The notes under the pieces are model-generated. The model did not search any database. It saw only the letters and a program-made list of their open reading frames with translations, and was not told the origin of the DNA. From NCBI GenBank assembly GCA_005884335.1, contig VBCJ01000136.1, forward strand, positions 1-19,222: a stretch of DNA of 19,222 nucleotides. Direction: 5' to 3'. Positions 1-6,732 of this stretch are shown here, piece after piece; the first letter of the stretch is position 1; every line of letters begins with the position of its first letter. The position numbers and the translations under genes were made by a program. This DNA is from Betaproteobacteria bacterium (GTDB lineage: Bacteria > Pseudomonadota > Gammaproteobacteria > Burkholderiales > SG8-39).

Positions 1-382
1 GAAAATAAGCCTCGAGACGCGGCAAGTAGCGCGCGAGGAAGCGCCGGTCCTGGCAAATCGAGTTGCCGCACATGGGCGAAGTCTTGCCGGGAACGTGTTG
101 CGCAAGGAACGCGAGCAGTTGCTCCTCAGCCGCAGCTTCGGTCAGCACCGAGGCCTTCACCTTCTCTATCAGTCCGGAGCGCGCGTGAGTGCTCTTGTTC
201 CAGTCGTCCATGGCATCGAGGACCGCGTCGGGCTGGCGCACGACCAGAACCGGCGCTTCGGACAGTGCGTTCAGCTGCGAATCGGTCACGACGACGGCGA
301 TTTCGATGATGCGGTCCTTGTCCGGATCGAGGCCGGTCATTTCCATGTCCAACCAGACGAGGTTGTTCTGGTCCTGCGCCAT
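1..382 (-). CDS. orn: Oligoribonuclease, partial (3' end outside window)
   Basis: This is a 3'-to-5' exoribonuclease that degrades 2-5 nt RNA oligomers, and pGpG from c-di-GMP turnover, to mononucleotides in the cytoplasm. About 127 of roughly 180 expected residues are visible, starting MAQDQNNLVWLDMEMTGLDP. D12 and E14 match the first DEDDh catalytic pair, followed by the RIIEIAVVVTD strand. Near the window edge CGNSICQDRRFLARYLPRLE carries the second conserved Asp. The third motif and the catalytic His lie beyond position 1. The ATG at 382 gives the family's usual N-terminus. The gene is divergent from the M48 protease gene across a 60-bp gap. Identity is secure from the motifs; the gene is cut by the window edge and is not a pseudogene as far as can be seen. 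Confidence 0.95.
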   Translation of the reverse strand, partial: MAQDQNNLVWLDMEMTGLDPDKDRIIEIAVVVTDSQLNALSEAPVLVVRQPDAVLDAMDDWNKSTHARSGLIEKVKASVLTEAAAEEQLLAFLAQHVPGKTSPMCGNSICQDRRFLARYLPRLEAYF

Positions 383-406
383 GCCGCTTTTGCCTGAACC
401 CCTGTG

Positions 407-412
407 TAAAAT
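407..412 (+). promoter_or_regulatory. Possible -10 element for the M48 protease operon
   Basis: TAAAAT lies 30 bp before the ATG at 443, inside the 60-bp gap between the divergent orn and M48 genes, and matches five of six bases of the sigma-70 -10 consensus. No good -35 hexamer is visible at the right distance and no clear Shine-Dalgarno precedes 443. This is a weak prediction. Confidence 0.3.
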
Positions 413-442
413 GGTGATTGTCGCACAATCGACCTTCGCTCA

Positions 443-1690
443 ATGCACGGGTTCACCGCTGTTTTTCTCGTCGCGCTTGGGTTGACCACTCTGGTGCGTC
501 TTTGGCTTTCGCAACGGCACATCCGGTACGTCCTTGCAAACCGCAATGCGGTCCCGGCGGAGTTTTCGGCAAGCATTCCGCTCGCCGCGCATCAGAAGGC
601 GGCCGACTACACGGCCGCGAAGACACGGCTTGGAGTGCTCGAGACGCTCGCCGCCGCCGCGCTGCTGCTCGGGTTCACCCTCGGCGGCGGCCTGCAGTTT
701 CTCTCCGAGGCGTGGGAAAGGATATTCGAGGCGGGCAGCTACGCGCACGGCATTGCGCTGATTGTTTCGGTCGTGCTCGTCTCGAGCGCCCTAGAACTGC
801 CCTTCAGTCTTTACCGCACTTTCGTGATCGAGGCGCGCTTCGGGTTCAATCGCATGAGCCTCGCATTGTTCATCGCCGATCTGGCCAAGCTCGCCGCGCT
901 CGGCGCGCTTATCGGGATGCCGCTCGCCTTCGTCGTGCTGTGGCTCATGGCGAAGATGGGCGAAAGCTGGTGGTTCTACGTGTGGCTCACCTGGGTGGCA
1001 TTCAACCTCGTCGTCGCCGCGATTTACCCTACGCTCATCGCGCCTCTCTTCAACAAGTTCTCGCCGCTCGAGGACGCGGATTTGCGCAGCCGAATCGAAT
1101 CCCTGCTCGCCAAATGCGGATTTCGGGCGCGAGGTCTTTTCGTGATGGATAGCTCGAGGCGCTCGAGCCACGGCAACGCGTATTTCACCGGGTTTGGTGC
1201 GGCCAAGCGCATCGTGCTCTTCGACACTCTCATTTCGCGTCTCTCCGCACCCGAGATCGAGGCGGTCCTCGCGCACGAATTGGGCCATTTTTCACGCCGT
1301 CACGTGTGGAAGCGCATGGGGCTTGCGGCCGGCGCGAGTCTAGTGATCTTGTGGCTGCTCGGATGGCTGATCGGGCAGGAGTGGTTCTACTCGGCGCTGG
1401 GCGTGCGCTCCCGGAGCACGGCGATGGCGCTCGTGCTGTTTTTCATGGTCGTACCGGTATTCACTTTTCTGTTGCAGCCGCTCGCAAGTTGGTATTCGCG
1501 CCTCCACGAATTCGAGGCGGACGCCTACGCGGCAGGAGTTGCCGACCCCCGTGATCTTGCGCGCGCCCTGGTCAAGCTCTATAAGGACAATGCCACGACC
1601 TTGACGCCGGACCCCTTGCATTCGGCTTTCTACGATTCTCACCCGCCGGCGGTGCTGCGCATCGCGCGGCTGCAAACTCAACGGACCTAG
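443..1690 (+). CDS. M48 family metalloprotease, CAAX-protease (Ste24) type
   Basis: A 415-residue integral membrane zinc protease. The zinc motif HELGH is at about residues 278-282 (VLAHELGHFSRRH), and the downstream glutamate ligand is in HEFEADAYA at about 356-360. Hydrophobic segments occur near residues 5-22, 65-83, 103-122, 145-170, 177-200, 295-312 and 327-346, the multi-span layout of Ste24-type enzymes rather than the shorter HtpX. GNAYFTGFGAAKRIVLFDTL just before the zinc motif is a typical M48 strand region. In bacteria these proteases are linked to membrane-protein quality control; prenylated CAAX substrates are not expected. The ATG at 443 gives a hydrophobic N-terminus. Its stop overlaps the ribosome binding site of phhB, so the genes are probably co-transcribed and coupled. 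Confidence 0.92.
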   Translation: MHGFTAVFLVALGLTTLVRLWLSQRHIRYVLANRNAVPAEFSASIPLAAHQKAADYTAAKTRLGVLETLAAAALLLGFTLGGGLQFLSEAWERIFEAGSYAHGIALIVSVVLVSSALELPFSLYRTFVIEARFGFNRMSLALFIADLAKLAALGALIGMPLAFVVLWLMAKMGESWWFYVWLTWVAFNLVVAAIYPTLIAPLFNKFSPLEDADLRSRIESLLAKCGFRARGLFVMDSSRRSSHGNAYFTGFGAAKRIVLFDTLISRLSAPEIEAVLAHELGHFSRRHVWKRMGLAAGASLVILWLLGWLIGQEWFYSALGVRSRSTAMALVLFFMVVPVFTFLLQPLASWYSRLHEFEADAYAAGVADPRDLARALVKLYKDNATTLTPDPLHSAFYDSHPPAVLRIARLQTQRT

Positions 1691-1694
1691 GAGG
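1689..1694 (+). promoter_or_regulatory. Ribosome binding site of phhB, overlapping the upstream stop
   Basis: A perfect AGGAGG ends six bases before the ATG at 1701. It overlaps the TAG stop (1688-1690) of the M48 gene, which fixes the phhB start and suggests translational coupling. Confidence 0.8.
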
Positions 1695-1700
1695 CGAAAC

Positions 1701-2030
1701 ATGTCGACGCTCGCAGGAAGGAAATGCAGACCCCTGCCCGCCGGAACGCCGGCCCTCTCGCGCGCGCGAATCGATGCGTTGCTCACGGAGGTGCCCGGCT
1801 GGACGTACGACGGGAAGGTCATCGCGAAGAGCTGGTCGTTCAAGAACTATTACGAGACCCTTGCGTTCGTGAACGCGGTCGCCTGGCTCGTGCATCGCGA
1901 GGACCATCACCCGGACATGAGCGTCGGCTACAATCGCTGCCGCGTGGAATTCAGCACGCATTCGATAGGCGGAATCTCCGAGAACGATTTTATCTGCGCG
2001 GCAAAAATCGAAGCGCTCGGGTCGATTTGA
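1701..2030 (+). CDS. phhB: Pterin-4a-carbinolamine dehydratase
   Basis: A 109-residue cytoplasmic enzyme that dehydrates 4a-hydroxytetrahydrobiopterin, recycling the pterin cofactor of aromatic amino acid hydroxylases. The family signature is clear: HREDHHPDMSVGYNRCRVEF at about residues 65-84 contains the paired active-site histidines H69-H70, and FSTHSIGGISENDF supplies H87 and the conserved TH-x-x-GG-x-s/t-x-x-DF segment. Length is usual for the family. The start is fixed by a perfect AGGAGG. No phenylalanine hydroxylase gene lies in the window, so the partner enzyme is unknown; in such genomes the protein may serve another pterin-dependent reaction. Confidence 0.95.
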   Translation: MSTLAGRKCRPLPAGTPALSRARIDALLTEVPGWTYDGKVIAKSWSFKNYYETLAFVNAVAWLVHREDHHPDMSVGYNRCRVEFSTHSIGGISENDFICAAKIEALGSI

Positions 2031-2042
2031 CCCGGGACCCGC

Positions 2043-2351
2043 GTGAAGACGATCTATTCCTCGCTCAATCTGGTCGAGGTGCACCATCTGAAAAACCTTC
2101 TCCAGGCGGCGGGCATACGCTGCCGCATCAGGAACGAGGAGCTGGTGCGTCTTGCCGGGGAGATTCCCTTCCCGGAGTGCGCCCTGCAGCTCGTGGTCGA
2201 GCGCCCAGAGGACCACTCGGCTGCGGAAATTCTGGTCGGCGATTTCCTGCGGCCTCAGCCGCGGACGACCCCGCCTTGGCGCTGCCACGGCTGCGGCGAA
2301 ACGATCGAAGGGCAGTTTACCGCCTGTTGGAAGTGCGGCGGTAACCGCTAA
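2043..2351 (+). CDS. DUF2007 domain protein with C-terminal zinc ribbon
   Basis: A 102-residue protein beginning with a GTG codon 12 bases after the phhB stop. Residues 1-70 (MKTIYSSLNLVEVHHLKNLL..., LVVERPEDHSAAEIL) match the DUF2007 pattern, a small alpha/beta domain often labelled putative signal-transducing protein. Residues about 80-99 (CHGCGETIEGQFTACWKCG) hold two CxxC pairs expected to bind zinc. The biochemical role is unknown; a ligand- or protein-binding role is only suggested by the family. The Shine-Dalgarno is weak, so translation may depend on coupling to phhB. The gene ends 14 bp from the convergent CobD/CbiB gene, with no terminator hairpin visible in that gap. Confidence 0.82.
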   Translation: MKTIYSSLNLVEVHHLKNLLQAAGIRCRIRNEELVRLAGEIPFPECALQLVVERPEDHSAAEILVGDFLRPQPRTTPPWRCHGCGETIEGQFTACWKCGGNR

Positions 2352-2365
2352 GCACCGTCACGTCG

Positions 2366-3289
2366 CTAGGTCGATGCGCCTGCAAGCGCGATCAGGAGCA
2401 ATAAAAGCAGCCACACCACGAGCGCGCGCCAAACCAAGCCGATCGTGCTGTCCAGGTGGGCGGTATCGGCCGGGTCGCCCAGGCCCAGCTCCGGGCGTTC
2501 GACGACTGCTCCTCCGGCAAGGATCGGCATCCCGAGCCTCACCCCGATCGCCCCGGCTCCGCTCGCAAGGACGATTCCAAGCGCGGGATCCGGCCAATTT
2601 GCGGCCTGCGTGCGCCAGCAGTACACCGCATCCTCGAAGTCGCCCACCACGGCGAAGGCGGCCGCGGTGAAACGCACCGGCAGCCAGTCGAGTGCGGCGA
2701 ACGCGCGGCGCGCAAAACGGCTGAAGCGCTCGAGCTCCGGCGAGGTCTTTTCGCCCCATCGGCCGTTGAGGAACATCGAAAGTCGATACAAAATCGCCCC
2801 AGTCGGCCCCGGCAGGAGCACGAACCAGAAAACCACCGCGAAGACGTAGCGGTGCGACGCGACCAGAGCCTCTTCGATGGCCAGGCGCGCAATCGCCTCG
2901 CGGTCCAGATCGGCGCAGCTCGCCTTGCGCCAAGCCGAGAGGAGCTCGCGCGCCTTTTCGAGATCGTCCTCCTTGAGGGCGAGATGAATGGCGGTGAAAT
3001 AGTGGCTGCGCTGACGAAATCCCATCGTGAGATAGAGCGCAGCGACGTTGAGCACGAGCGCAAGGAGAGGGTGTGCGCCATACGCGGCCGTGTAGACGAG
3101 CCAGGCCCCGAGCACTGCAGGCACTACCGCAATGACCCAGGCGATGGCGCCCTGCCGAGTTTCTCCGGCGTTGAAAAACCCCTCGAGAAATGTCGCATAA
3201 CGCGCCAGGAGTGCGTACAAATAGCGGCGGTCGGCGAGCGGACGCCACTGCTCGAGGAGGAGCGCCGCGACGAGGGAAAGCAGGCTCAT
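2366..3289 (-). CDS. CobD/CbiB (AmpE-like) family membrane protein
   Basis: A 307-residue polytopic membrane protein starting MSLLSLVAALLLEQWRPL, typical of the short CobD/CbiB-family proteins of Betaproteobacteria. Hydrophobic spans occur at the N-terminus, near residues 46-70, around 75-90, around 147-165 and at the C-terminus (ALVVWLLLLLLIAL). The central DREAIARLAIEEALVASHRYVFAVVFWFVLLPGPTGAILYRL segment is the conserved core of the family. True CbiB makes adenosylcobinamide phosphate, but no cobalamin gene is nearby and AmpE belongs to the same superfamily, so the function here is uncertain. It follows the nudix gene by 26 bp on the same strand, so the two are likely co-transcribed. The ATG at 3289 is the only sensible start after the nudix stop. 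Confidence 0.8.
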   Translation of the reverse strand: MSLLSLVAALLLEQWRPLADRRYLYALLARYATFLEGFFNAGETRQGAIAWVIAVVPAVLGAWLVYTAAYGAHPLLALVLNVAALYLTMGFRQRSHYFTAIHLALKEDDLEKARELLSAWRKASCADLDREAIARLAIEEALVASHRYVFAVVFWFVLLPGPTGAILYRLSMFLNGRWGEKTSPELERFSRFARRAFAALDWLPVRFTAAAFAVVGDFEDAVYCWRTQAANWPDPALGIVLASGAGAIGVRLGMPILAGGAVVERPELGLGDPADTAHLDSTIGLVWRALVVWLLLLLLIALAGAST

Positions 3290-3315
3290 GGCTTCGAACG
3301 TGATGGCGCGGACGA

Positions 3316-3924
3316 TCAGCTTTTCAGGAAAGAATACAAGTTCATGAGCATCCCGGCCGTAGCTCCCCAGATGTAGTACCGCTGATACGGGATGGCGTAG
3401 TAATGGCGCACGCGGCCTTCGTGTACGACGCTGTTGCGCTGGTGGTTCGCGGGATCGAGCAGGAACTCCAGGGGCACTTCGAACACTTCGGCCACCTCGA
3501 ATTCGTCGAGCCGCAGCTCGAGCGGCGGGGTCACGAGGCCGATGACCGGAGTCACGCGATAGCCGGTCACCGTGACATACTGGTGCAGTTCTCCGAGCAC
3601 TTCCACCCGCGCTGGTGCAAGGCCGATTTCTTCTGCGGCCTCCCGTAGCGCGGTTTCTGCGGCGCCTGCATCCCCGGGCTCGGAGCGACCGCCGGGGAAA
3701 CTTATTTGTCCGGCATGGTCGTTGAGGTGCGCGGTACGCCGCGTAAACAGGACCGTGAGCCCGCTCTCGCGTCTCACCAAAGGCACGAGCACCGCGGCGG
3801 GACGGATTTCCCGATCGCTTCGCCAAAGGTGGCCGTCTCCCGAAGTCACCGGCTTGACCGTTCGGGATTCGGCAAAACGCGAGCGCAGCCAGAGTTCGTC
3901 GGACGCGGAGACGGGTGAATTCAT
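3316..3924 (-). CDS. nudL: CoA pyrophosphatase, Nudix family (NudL-like)
   Basis: A 202-residue Nudix hydrolase that cleaves CoA and related thioesters to 3',5'-ADP and phosphopantetheine derivatives. The Nudix box spans about residues 78-102, ending TALREAAEEIGL (R94, E95, E98 and E99 coordinate the metal). It is preceded by VLFTRRTAHLNDHAGQISFPGG, the UPF0035 signature of the CoA-specific subfamily. The C-terminal HYYAIPYQRYYIWGATAGML is also typical. The ATG at 3924 gives normal length; no strong Shine-Dalgarno is seen. The gene heads the pair with the CobD/CbiB-like gene and faces the small exported-protein gene across a 158-bp region that holds a palindrome. Whether CoA is the true substrate is inferred from the signature. 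Confidence 0.92.
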   Translation of the reverse strand: MNSPVSASDELWLRSRFAESRTVKPVTSGDGHLWRSDREIRPAAVLVPLVRRESGLTVLFTRRTAHLNDHAGQISFPGGRSEPGDAGAAETALREAAEEIGLAPARVEVLGELHQYVTVTGYRVTPVIGLVTPPLELRLDEFEVAEVFEVPLEFLLDPANHQRNSVVHEGRVRHYYAIPYQRYYIWGATAGMLMNLYSFLKS

Positions 3925-3951
3925 TTGACGAAAAGCAAATTCCCGGCTCCT

Positions 3952-3980
3952 ATTCTACGCGGCAGCGCTGCCGCGATCAC
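3952..3980 (-). promoter_or_regulatory. Putative promoter of the nudL-like operon with palindromic spacer
   Basis: On the minus strand a -10-like TAGAAT (3957-3952, five of six consensus bases) is preceded after 17 bases by GTGATC (3980-3975, three of six). The predicted start of transcription lies about 20 bases before the ATG at 3924. An 18-bp perfect palindrome fills the spacer, so a bound protein would block the promoter. The -35 is weak and the call rests on geometry. Confidence 0.4.
3958..3975. repeat. 18-bp perfect palindrome, possible operator
   Basis: CGCGGCAGCGCTGCCGCG reads the same on both strands with no spacer. It lies in the divergent region between the nudL-like gene and the small exported-protein gene, exactly between the putative -35 and -10 of the leftward promoter. 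The form suits a dimeric repressor or activator site; no specific regulator can be named. Confidence 0.6.
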
Positions 3981-3994
3981 GACGGGGATCGGAA

Positions 3995-4024
3995 TTGCAT
4001 TCGAACGCGGCCGGCGCTATTCTA
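3995..4024 (+). promoter_or_regulatory. Putative sigma-70 promoter of the small exported-protein gene
   Basis: TTGCAT (3995-4000) and TATTCT (4019-4024) are separated by 18 bases. They would start a transcript about 50 bases before the ATG at 4083. A 7-bp inverted repeat, GCGGCCG at 4007-4013 and CGGCCGC at 4026-4032, flanks the -10. The octamer CTATTCTA at 4017-4024 also occurs at 3950-3957. Moderate match to consensus only. Confidence 0.4.
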
Positions 4025-4082
4025 TCGGCCGCCGGAATGGATTTGCCGGCACGCGAATTCAAGACCTTTTCAAGGAGAACTC

Positions 4083-4328
4083 ATGAAGATTCGTTTTGCA
4101 GCATTGTTTGGCGCGCTCCTGCTTGTGAGCGCCTCCGCGTTGGCCTTTCACTGCCCCGCGGACATGAAGAAGATCGACGAGGCGCTGGCAAAGAACCCGA
4201 AGCTGTCGGCGCAGCAGGCGGCCGATGTCAAGAAGTTCCGCGCCGACGGCGAGACCTTGCACAAGGCCGGCAAGCACCAGGAATCGGTCGACACGCTGGC
4301 GAAGGCGATGAAGATCCTGGGTATTTGA
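4083..4328 (+). CDS. Small exported protein of unknown function
   Basis: An 81-residue protein with a clear Sec signal peptide: MKIRFAALFGALLLVSASALA, with cleavage likely after residue 21 (ALA then FHCP). The mature part, about 60 residues, is Lys/Ala-rich and predicted helical, with a single Cys near its N-terminus. The Cys context (ALAFHC) is not a good lipobox, so a periplasmic soluble protein is more likely than a lipoprotein. The start is chosen for AAGGAG at 4072-4077, five bases before the ATG; the open frame further upstream lacks support. I recognise it only as a type of small conserved betaproteobacterial hypothetical protein; no function can be assigned. It is monocistronic, with its own putative promoter and a strong terminator. 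Confidence 0.85.
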   Translation: MKIRFAALFGALLLVSASALAFHCPADMKKIDEALAKNPKLSAQQAADVKKFRADGETLHKAGKHQESVDTLAKAMKILGI

Positions 4329-4346
4329 TCTGCATTCCGGAAAAAT

Positions 4347-4376
4347 AAAAACGCCGCGACAAGCCGCGGCGTTTTT
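4347..4376. terminator. Bidirectional rho-independent terminator
   Basis: A 12-bp perfect stem (AAAAACGCCGCG, loop ACAAGC, CGCGGCGTTTTT) ends in T-runs on both strands. It lies 18 bp after the small exported-protein stop and 17 bp after the convergent pip stop, so it can end both transcripts. Confidence 0.93.
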
Positions 4377-4393
4377 ATTTACCCTCTCCCGTC

Positions 4394-5374
4394 TCAGCTG
4401 GCAAACGAGGGCGTGCGCTTGAAGCGCTCGGTGGCCTCGACCAGCGCGCCGAGAATCCCCGGCTCCCACGCGGAATGCCCGGCGTCAGGCACGATCCGGT
4501 ACTCGGCTTGGGGCCAGGCCCGATGCAGCTCGTGCGCGGACACGAGCGGGCAAACCATGTCATAGCGCCCCTGCACGATCGTTCCCGGGATGTCGCTGAG
4601 CCGGTGCGCGTTCTCGAGCAGGGAGTTTTCGGGGAGAAAAATGTCGTTCATGAAGTAATGCGCTTCGATCCGCGCAAGACCCAGGGCAACGACATCCCCG
4701 GCAAAATACGCCACGGTCTCGGAACTGGGAAGTAGAGTCGAGCAGGAACCCTCGTAGATACTCCAGGCGCGCGCAGCCGGCATGTGGACTGCGGGATCGG
4801 GGTCGATCAATCGGCGGTGATAGTTGCGCAGCAAATCGCCGCGCTCCGCACTGGGGAGGAAGCCCGCGAATTTCTCCCAGGGCTCTGGAAAGACCCCGCG
4901 CAGGCCGTAGAGAAACCACTCGATCTCGCTTCTGCGGCAAAGGAAGATTCCGCGCAGAATCAGCGCGCGGCAGCGCTCCGGGTGCGCCTCCGCGTAGGCG
5001 ATCGCCAGCGTGCTTCCCCAGGAGCCCCCGAACACGACCCAGCGTTCCACGCGCAGATGCACGCGCAAAGTCTCCAGATCGGCAAGCAGATGCGGCGTAG
5101 TGTTGTCGCGCAACTCCCCTAAGGGGGGTGAACGCCCCGCCCCGCGCTGGTCGTACACGATGATGCGATAGGCGCCGGGGTCGAAAAAACGCCGGTGCTT
5201 CGGCGTGCTCCCTGCACCGGGCCCCCCGTGCAGGAAAACCGCGGGGATCCCGTCCGGATCGCCGCTCTCCTCCCAGTACATCGAGTGCGCGGCATCCAGG
5301 CGCAGCATGCCGCGTGCGCGCGGCTCGATTTCGGGGAAAAGACCGGGGACCGCCAAACTCGCAAGCTCGCCCAT
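4394..5374 (-). CDS. pip: Proline iminopeptidase
   Basis: A 326-residue alpha/beta-hydrolase (peptidase family S33) that removes N-terminal proline from peptides in the cytoplasm. HGGPG at residues 49-53 forms the oxyanion region. GGSWGS at 116-121 holds nucleophile S118, GRYDMVCP supplies D272, and AGHSAWEPG supplies H300. The N-terminal GLFPEIEP and YWEESGDPDG segments are typical of Pip. The ATG at 5374 gives normal length and lies 11 bases after the stop of the quinone oxidoreductase gene. The open frame continues upstream as antisense-free read-through, but that stretch does not resemble Pip. No good Shine-Dalgarno is visible. It is last in the maeB-to-pip run and ends at the strong terminator. 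Confidence 0.93.
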   Translation of the reverse strand: MGELASLAVPGLFPEIEPRARGMLRLDAAHSMYWEESGDPDGIPAVFLHGGPGAGSTPKHRRFFDPGAYRIIVYDQRGAGRSPPLGELRDNTTPHLLADLETLRVHLRVERWVVFGGSWGSTLAIAYAEAHPERCRALILRGIFLCRRSEIEWFLYGLRGVFPEPWEKFAGFLPSAERGDLLRNYHRRLIDPDPAVHMPAARAWSIYEGSCSTLLPSSETVAYFAGDVVALGLARIEAHYFMNDIFLPENSLLENAHRLSDIPGTIVQGRYDMVCPLVSAHELHRAWPQAEYRIVPDAGHSAWEPGILGALVEATERFKRTPSFAS

Positions 5375-5385
5375 CCGAGGATCTG

Positions 5386-6360
5386 CTACGGGATCAGGAT
5401 CGTCGAACCGGTCGTCTTGCGCGCTTCGAGGTCGCGCTGTGCCTGAGCGGCATCCTTGAGCGCGTAGCGATGGTTCACTTCGATCTTCACTTTTCCCGAG
5501 AGCACGACGTCGAACAGGTCCTTCGCGGTCGCCACCAGATCTTCGCGCTTGGAGGTATGGGTGACCAAGGTCGGGCGCGTAAGGTAAAGCGAGCCTTTTT
5601 GCGAGAGCACCACCAGCTCGAAGGGGGGAACCGCACCCGAGGAGTTTCCGAAGCTCACCATCAATCCGCGCGGCTGCAGGCAGTCGAGCGATCCGGTGAA
5701 GGTGTCTTTTCCGACCGAGTCGTACACGACCGGCACGCCTTTGCCGCCGGTGAGCGCCTTGACGCGCTCGACAAAATTCTCCTTGCGGTAGTTGATGCAG
5801 TGGTCGGCGCCGTGCGCCTTGGCGAGCGCGCATTTCTCCTCCGAACCGGCGGTGCCGATCACCGTGGCGCCGAGCGCCTTCAACCACTGGCACGCGATCA
5901 GTCCGACTCCGCCCGCTGTCGCGTGGAACAGGATGGTCTCGCCCGATTGAACCTTGTAGGTGCGCCTCAGCAGATATTGGGCGGTCATGCCTTTCAACAT
6001 CATCGCCGCCGCGGTTTCGAAGGAAATACCCTCCGGCAGGACGACCAGACGGTCGGCCGGCATGGTGCGCACCTCGGAATAGGCGCCCGGAGCGCCGCCC
6101 GCGTAAGCAACGCGATCGCCCGCCTTGACCTGCGTGACCCCCGCCCCCACGGCCTCGACCACGCCGGCCCCTTCGTTGCCCATCCCCGAAGGAAGGGCGA
6201 TTTTGTACAGTCCGGAGCGCTGGTAGACGTCGAGAAAATTGAGTCCGCAAGCCTTGTGGCGGACCCGCGCCTCGCCCGGCCCGGGGTCGCCGACCTGGAC
6301 GTCTTCCCATTTCAGAACTTCGGGGCCGCCTTGTTGTTGGATTCGAATCGCTTTGGGCAT
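5386..6360 (-). CDS. qor: NADPH:quinone oxidoreductase, MDR family
   Basis: A 324-residue zinc-independent medium-chain dehydrogenase/reductase. MPKAIRIQQQGGPEVLKWEDV is the family's start. GLNFLDVYQRSGLY and PSGMGNEGAGVVEAVG form the GroES-like catalytic domain, and HATAGGVGLIACQWLKALGATVIGT is the Rossmann nucleotide-binding segment. The structural zinc cysteines of alcohol dehydrogenases are absent, as in Qor. The reaction is NADPH-dependent one-electron reduction of quinones, though many homologues act on other enones. The start is supported by GAGGAG seven bases before the ATG. The gene lies between the PhaM-like gene and pip on the same strand, spaced 48 and 11 bases. Confidence 0.93.
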   Translation of the reverse strand: MPKAIRIQQQGGPEVLKWEDVQVGDPGPGEARVRHKACGLNFLDVYQRSGLYKIALPSGMGNEGAGVVEAVGAGVTQVKAGDRVAYAGGAPGAYSEVRTMPADRLVVLPEGISFETAAAMMLKGMTAQYLLRRTYKVQSGETILFHATAGGVGLIACQWLKALGATVIGTAGSEEKCALAKAHGADHCINYRKENFVERVKALTGGKGVPVVYDSVGKDTFTGSLDCLQPRGLMVSFGNSSGAVPPFELVVLSQKGSLYLTRPTLVTHTSKREDLVATAKDLFDVVLSGKVKIEVNHRYALKDAAQAQRDLEARKTTGSTILIP

Positions 6361-6408
6361 TGCTTCTCCTCGGTCATTGATGTGGGCCAGGGTCTCCTGG
6401 TGCGGGGA

Positions 6409-6699
6409 CTATTTTTTCGACGGATCTTCGCGGTCACCCGGGTCTGGAGCACCCGGGGGCGCGCTCCCCGCAGCGTTTTGCATCGCGGCAAGGCCGGCTT
6501 TCTGCATTTCCAGGCCCTGAATGGTCAGGCGCAGAACGTTGAGATTCATGTTGAGCCAGTTCTCCACCGATTTCAGCTCTGCAATACGCCTTTCGATCTC
6601 ATCCGGGATGAGCGCAGGGGCCATCAGTCCCGCCAACGGCAGGCCCATCGGGCCCCAAAGGTTTTTCAGGAATTCGAACGGATCGGGAGGCTGGTTCAT
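6409..6699 (-). CDS. phaM: PhaM-like polyhydroxyalkanoate granule protein, short form
   Basis: A 96-residue protein. DPFEFLKNLWGPMGLPLAG at residues 6-24, then ERRIAELKSVENWLNMNLNVLRLTIQGLEMQKA, match the conserved N-terminal half of PhaM-family proteins. PhaM of Ralstonia eutropha binds PHB synthase and granules and tethers them to DNA through a long Lys/Ala/Pro-rich tail. Here the tail is only a short Pro/Gly/Asp-rich stretch ending DPSKK, so DNA binding may be lost. The central region is probably helical and self-associating. There is no phaC, phaB or phasin gene in the window. The gene starts 33 bases after the patatin-like stop, so it is probably co-transcribed. Family membership rests on recalled pattern similarity. 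Confidence 0.75.
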   Translation of the reverse strand: MNQPPDPFEFLKNLWGPMGLPLAGLMAPALIPDEIERRIAELKSVENWLNMNLNVLRLTIQGLEMQKAGLAAMQNAAGSAPPGAPDPGDREDPSKK

Positions 6700-6732
6700 G
6701 AGCGCAGGGCCACGATGAGGGATATTTCAAGT

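Noticed and set aside
4394..6310. One long minus-strand frame of 638 codons suggesting a fusion of pip with an upstream domain
   Set aside because: The upstream part is the qor gene read in the wrong frame; qor is intact with its own ribosome binding site.
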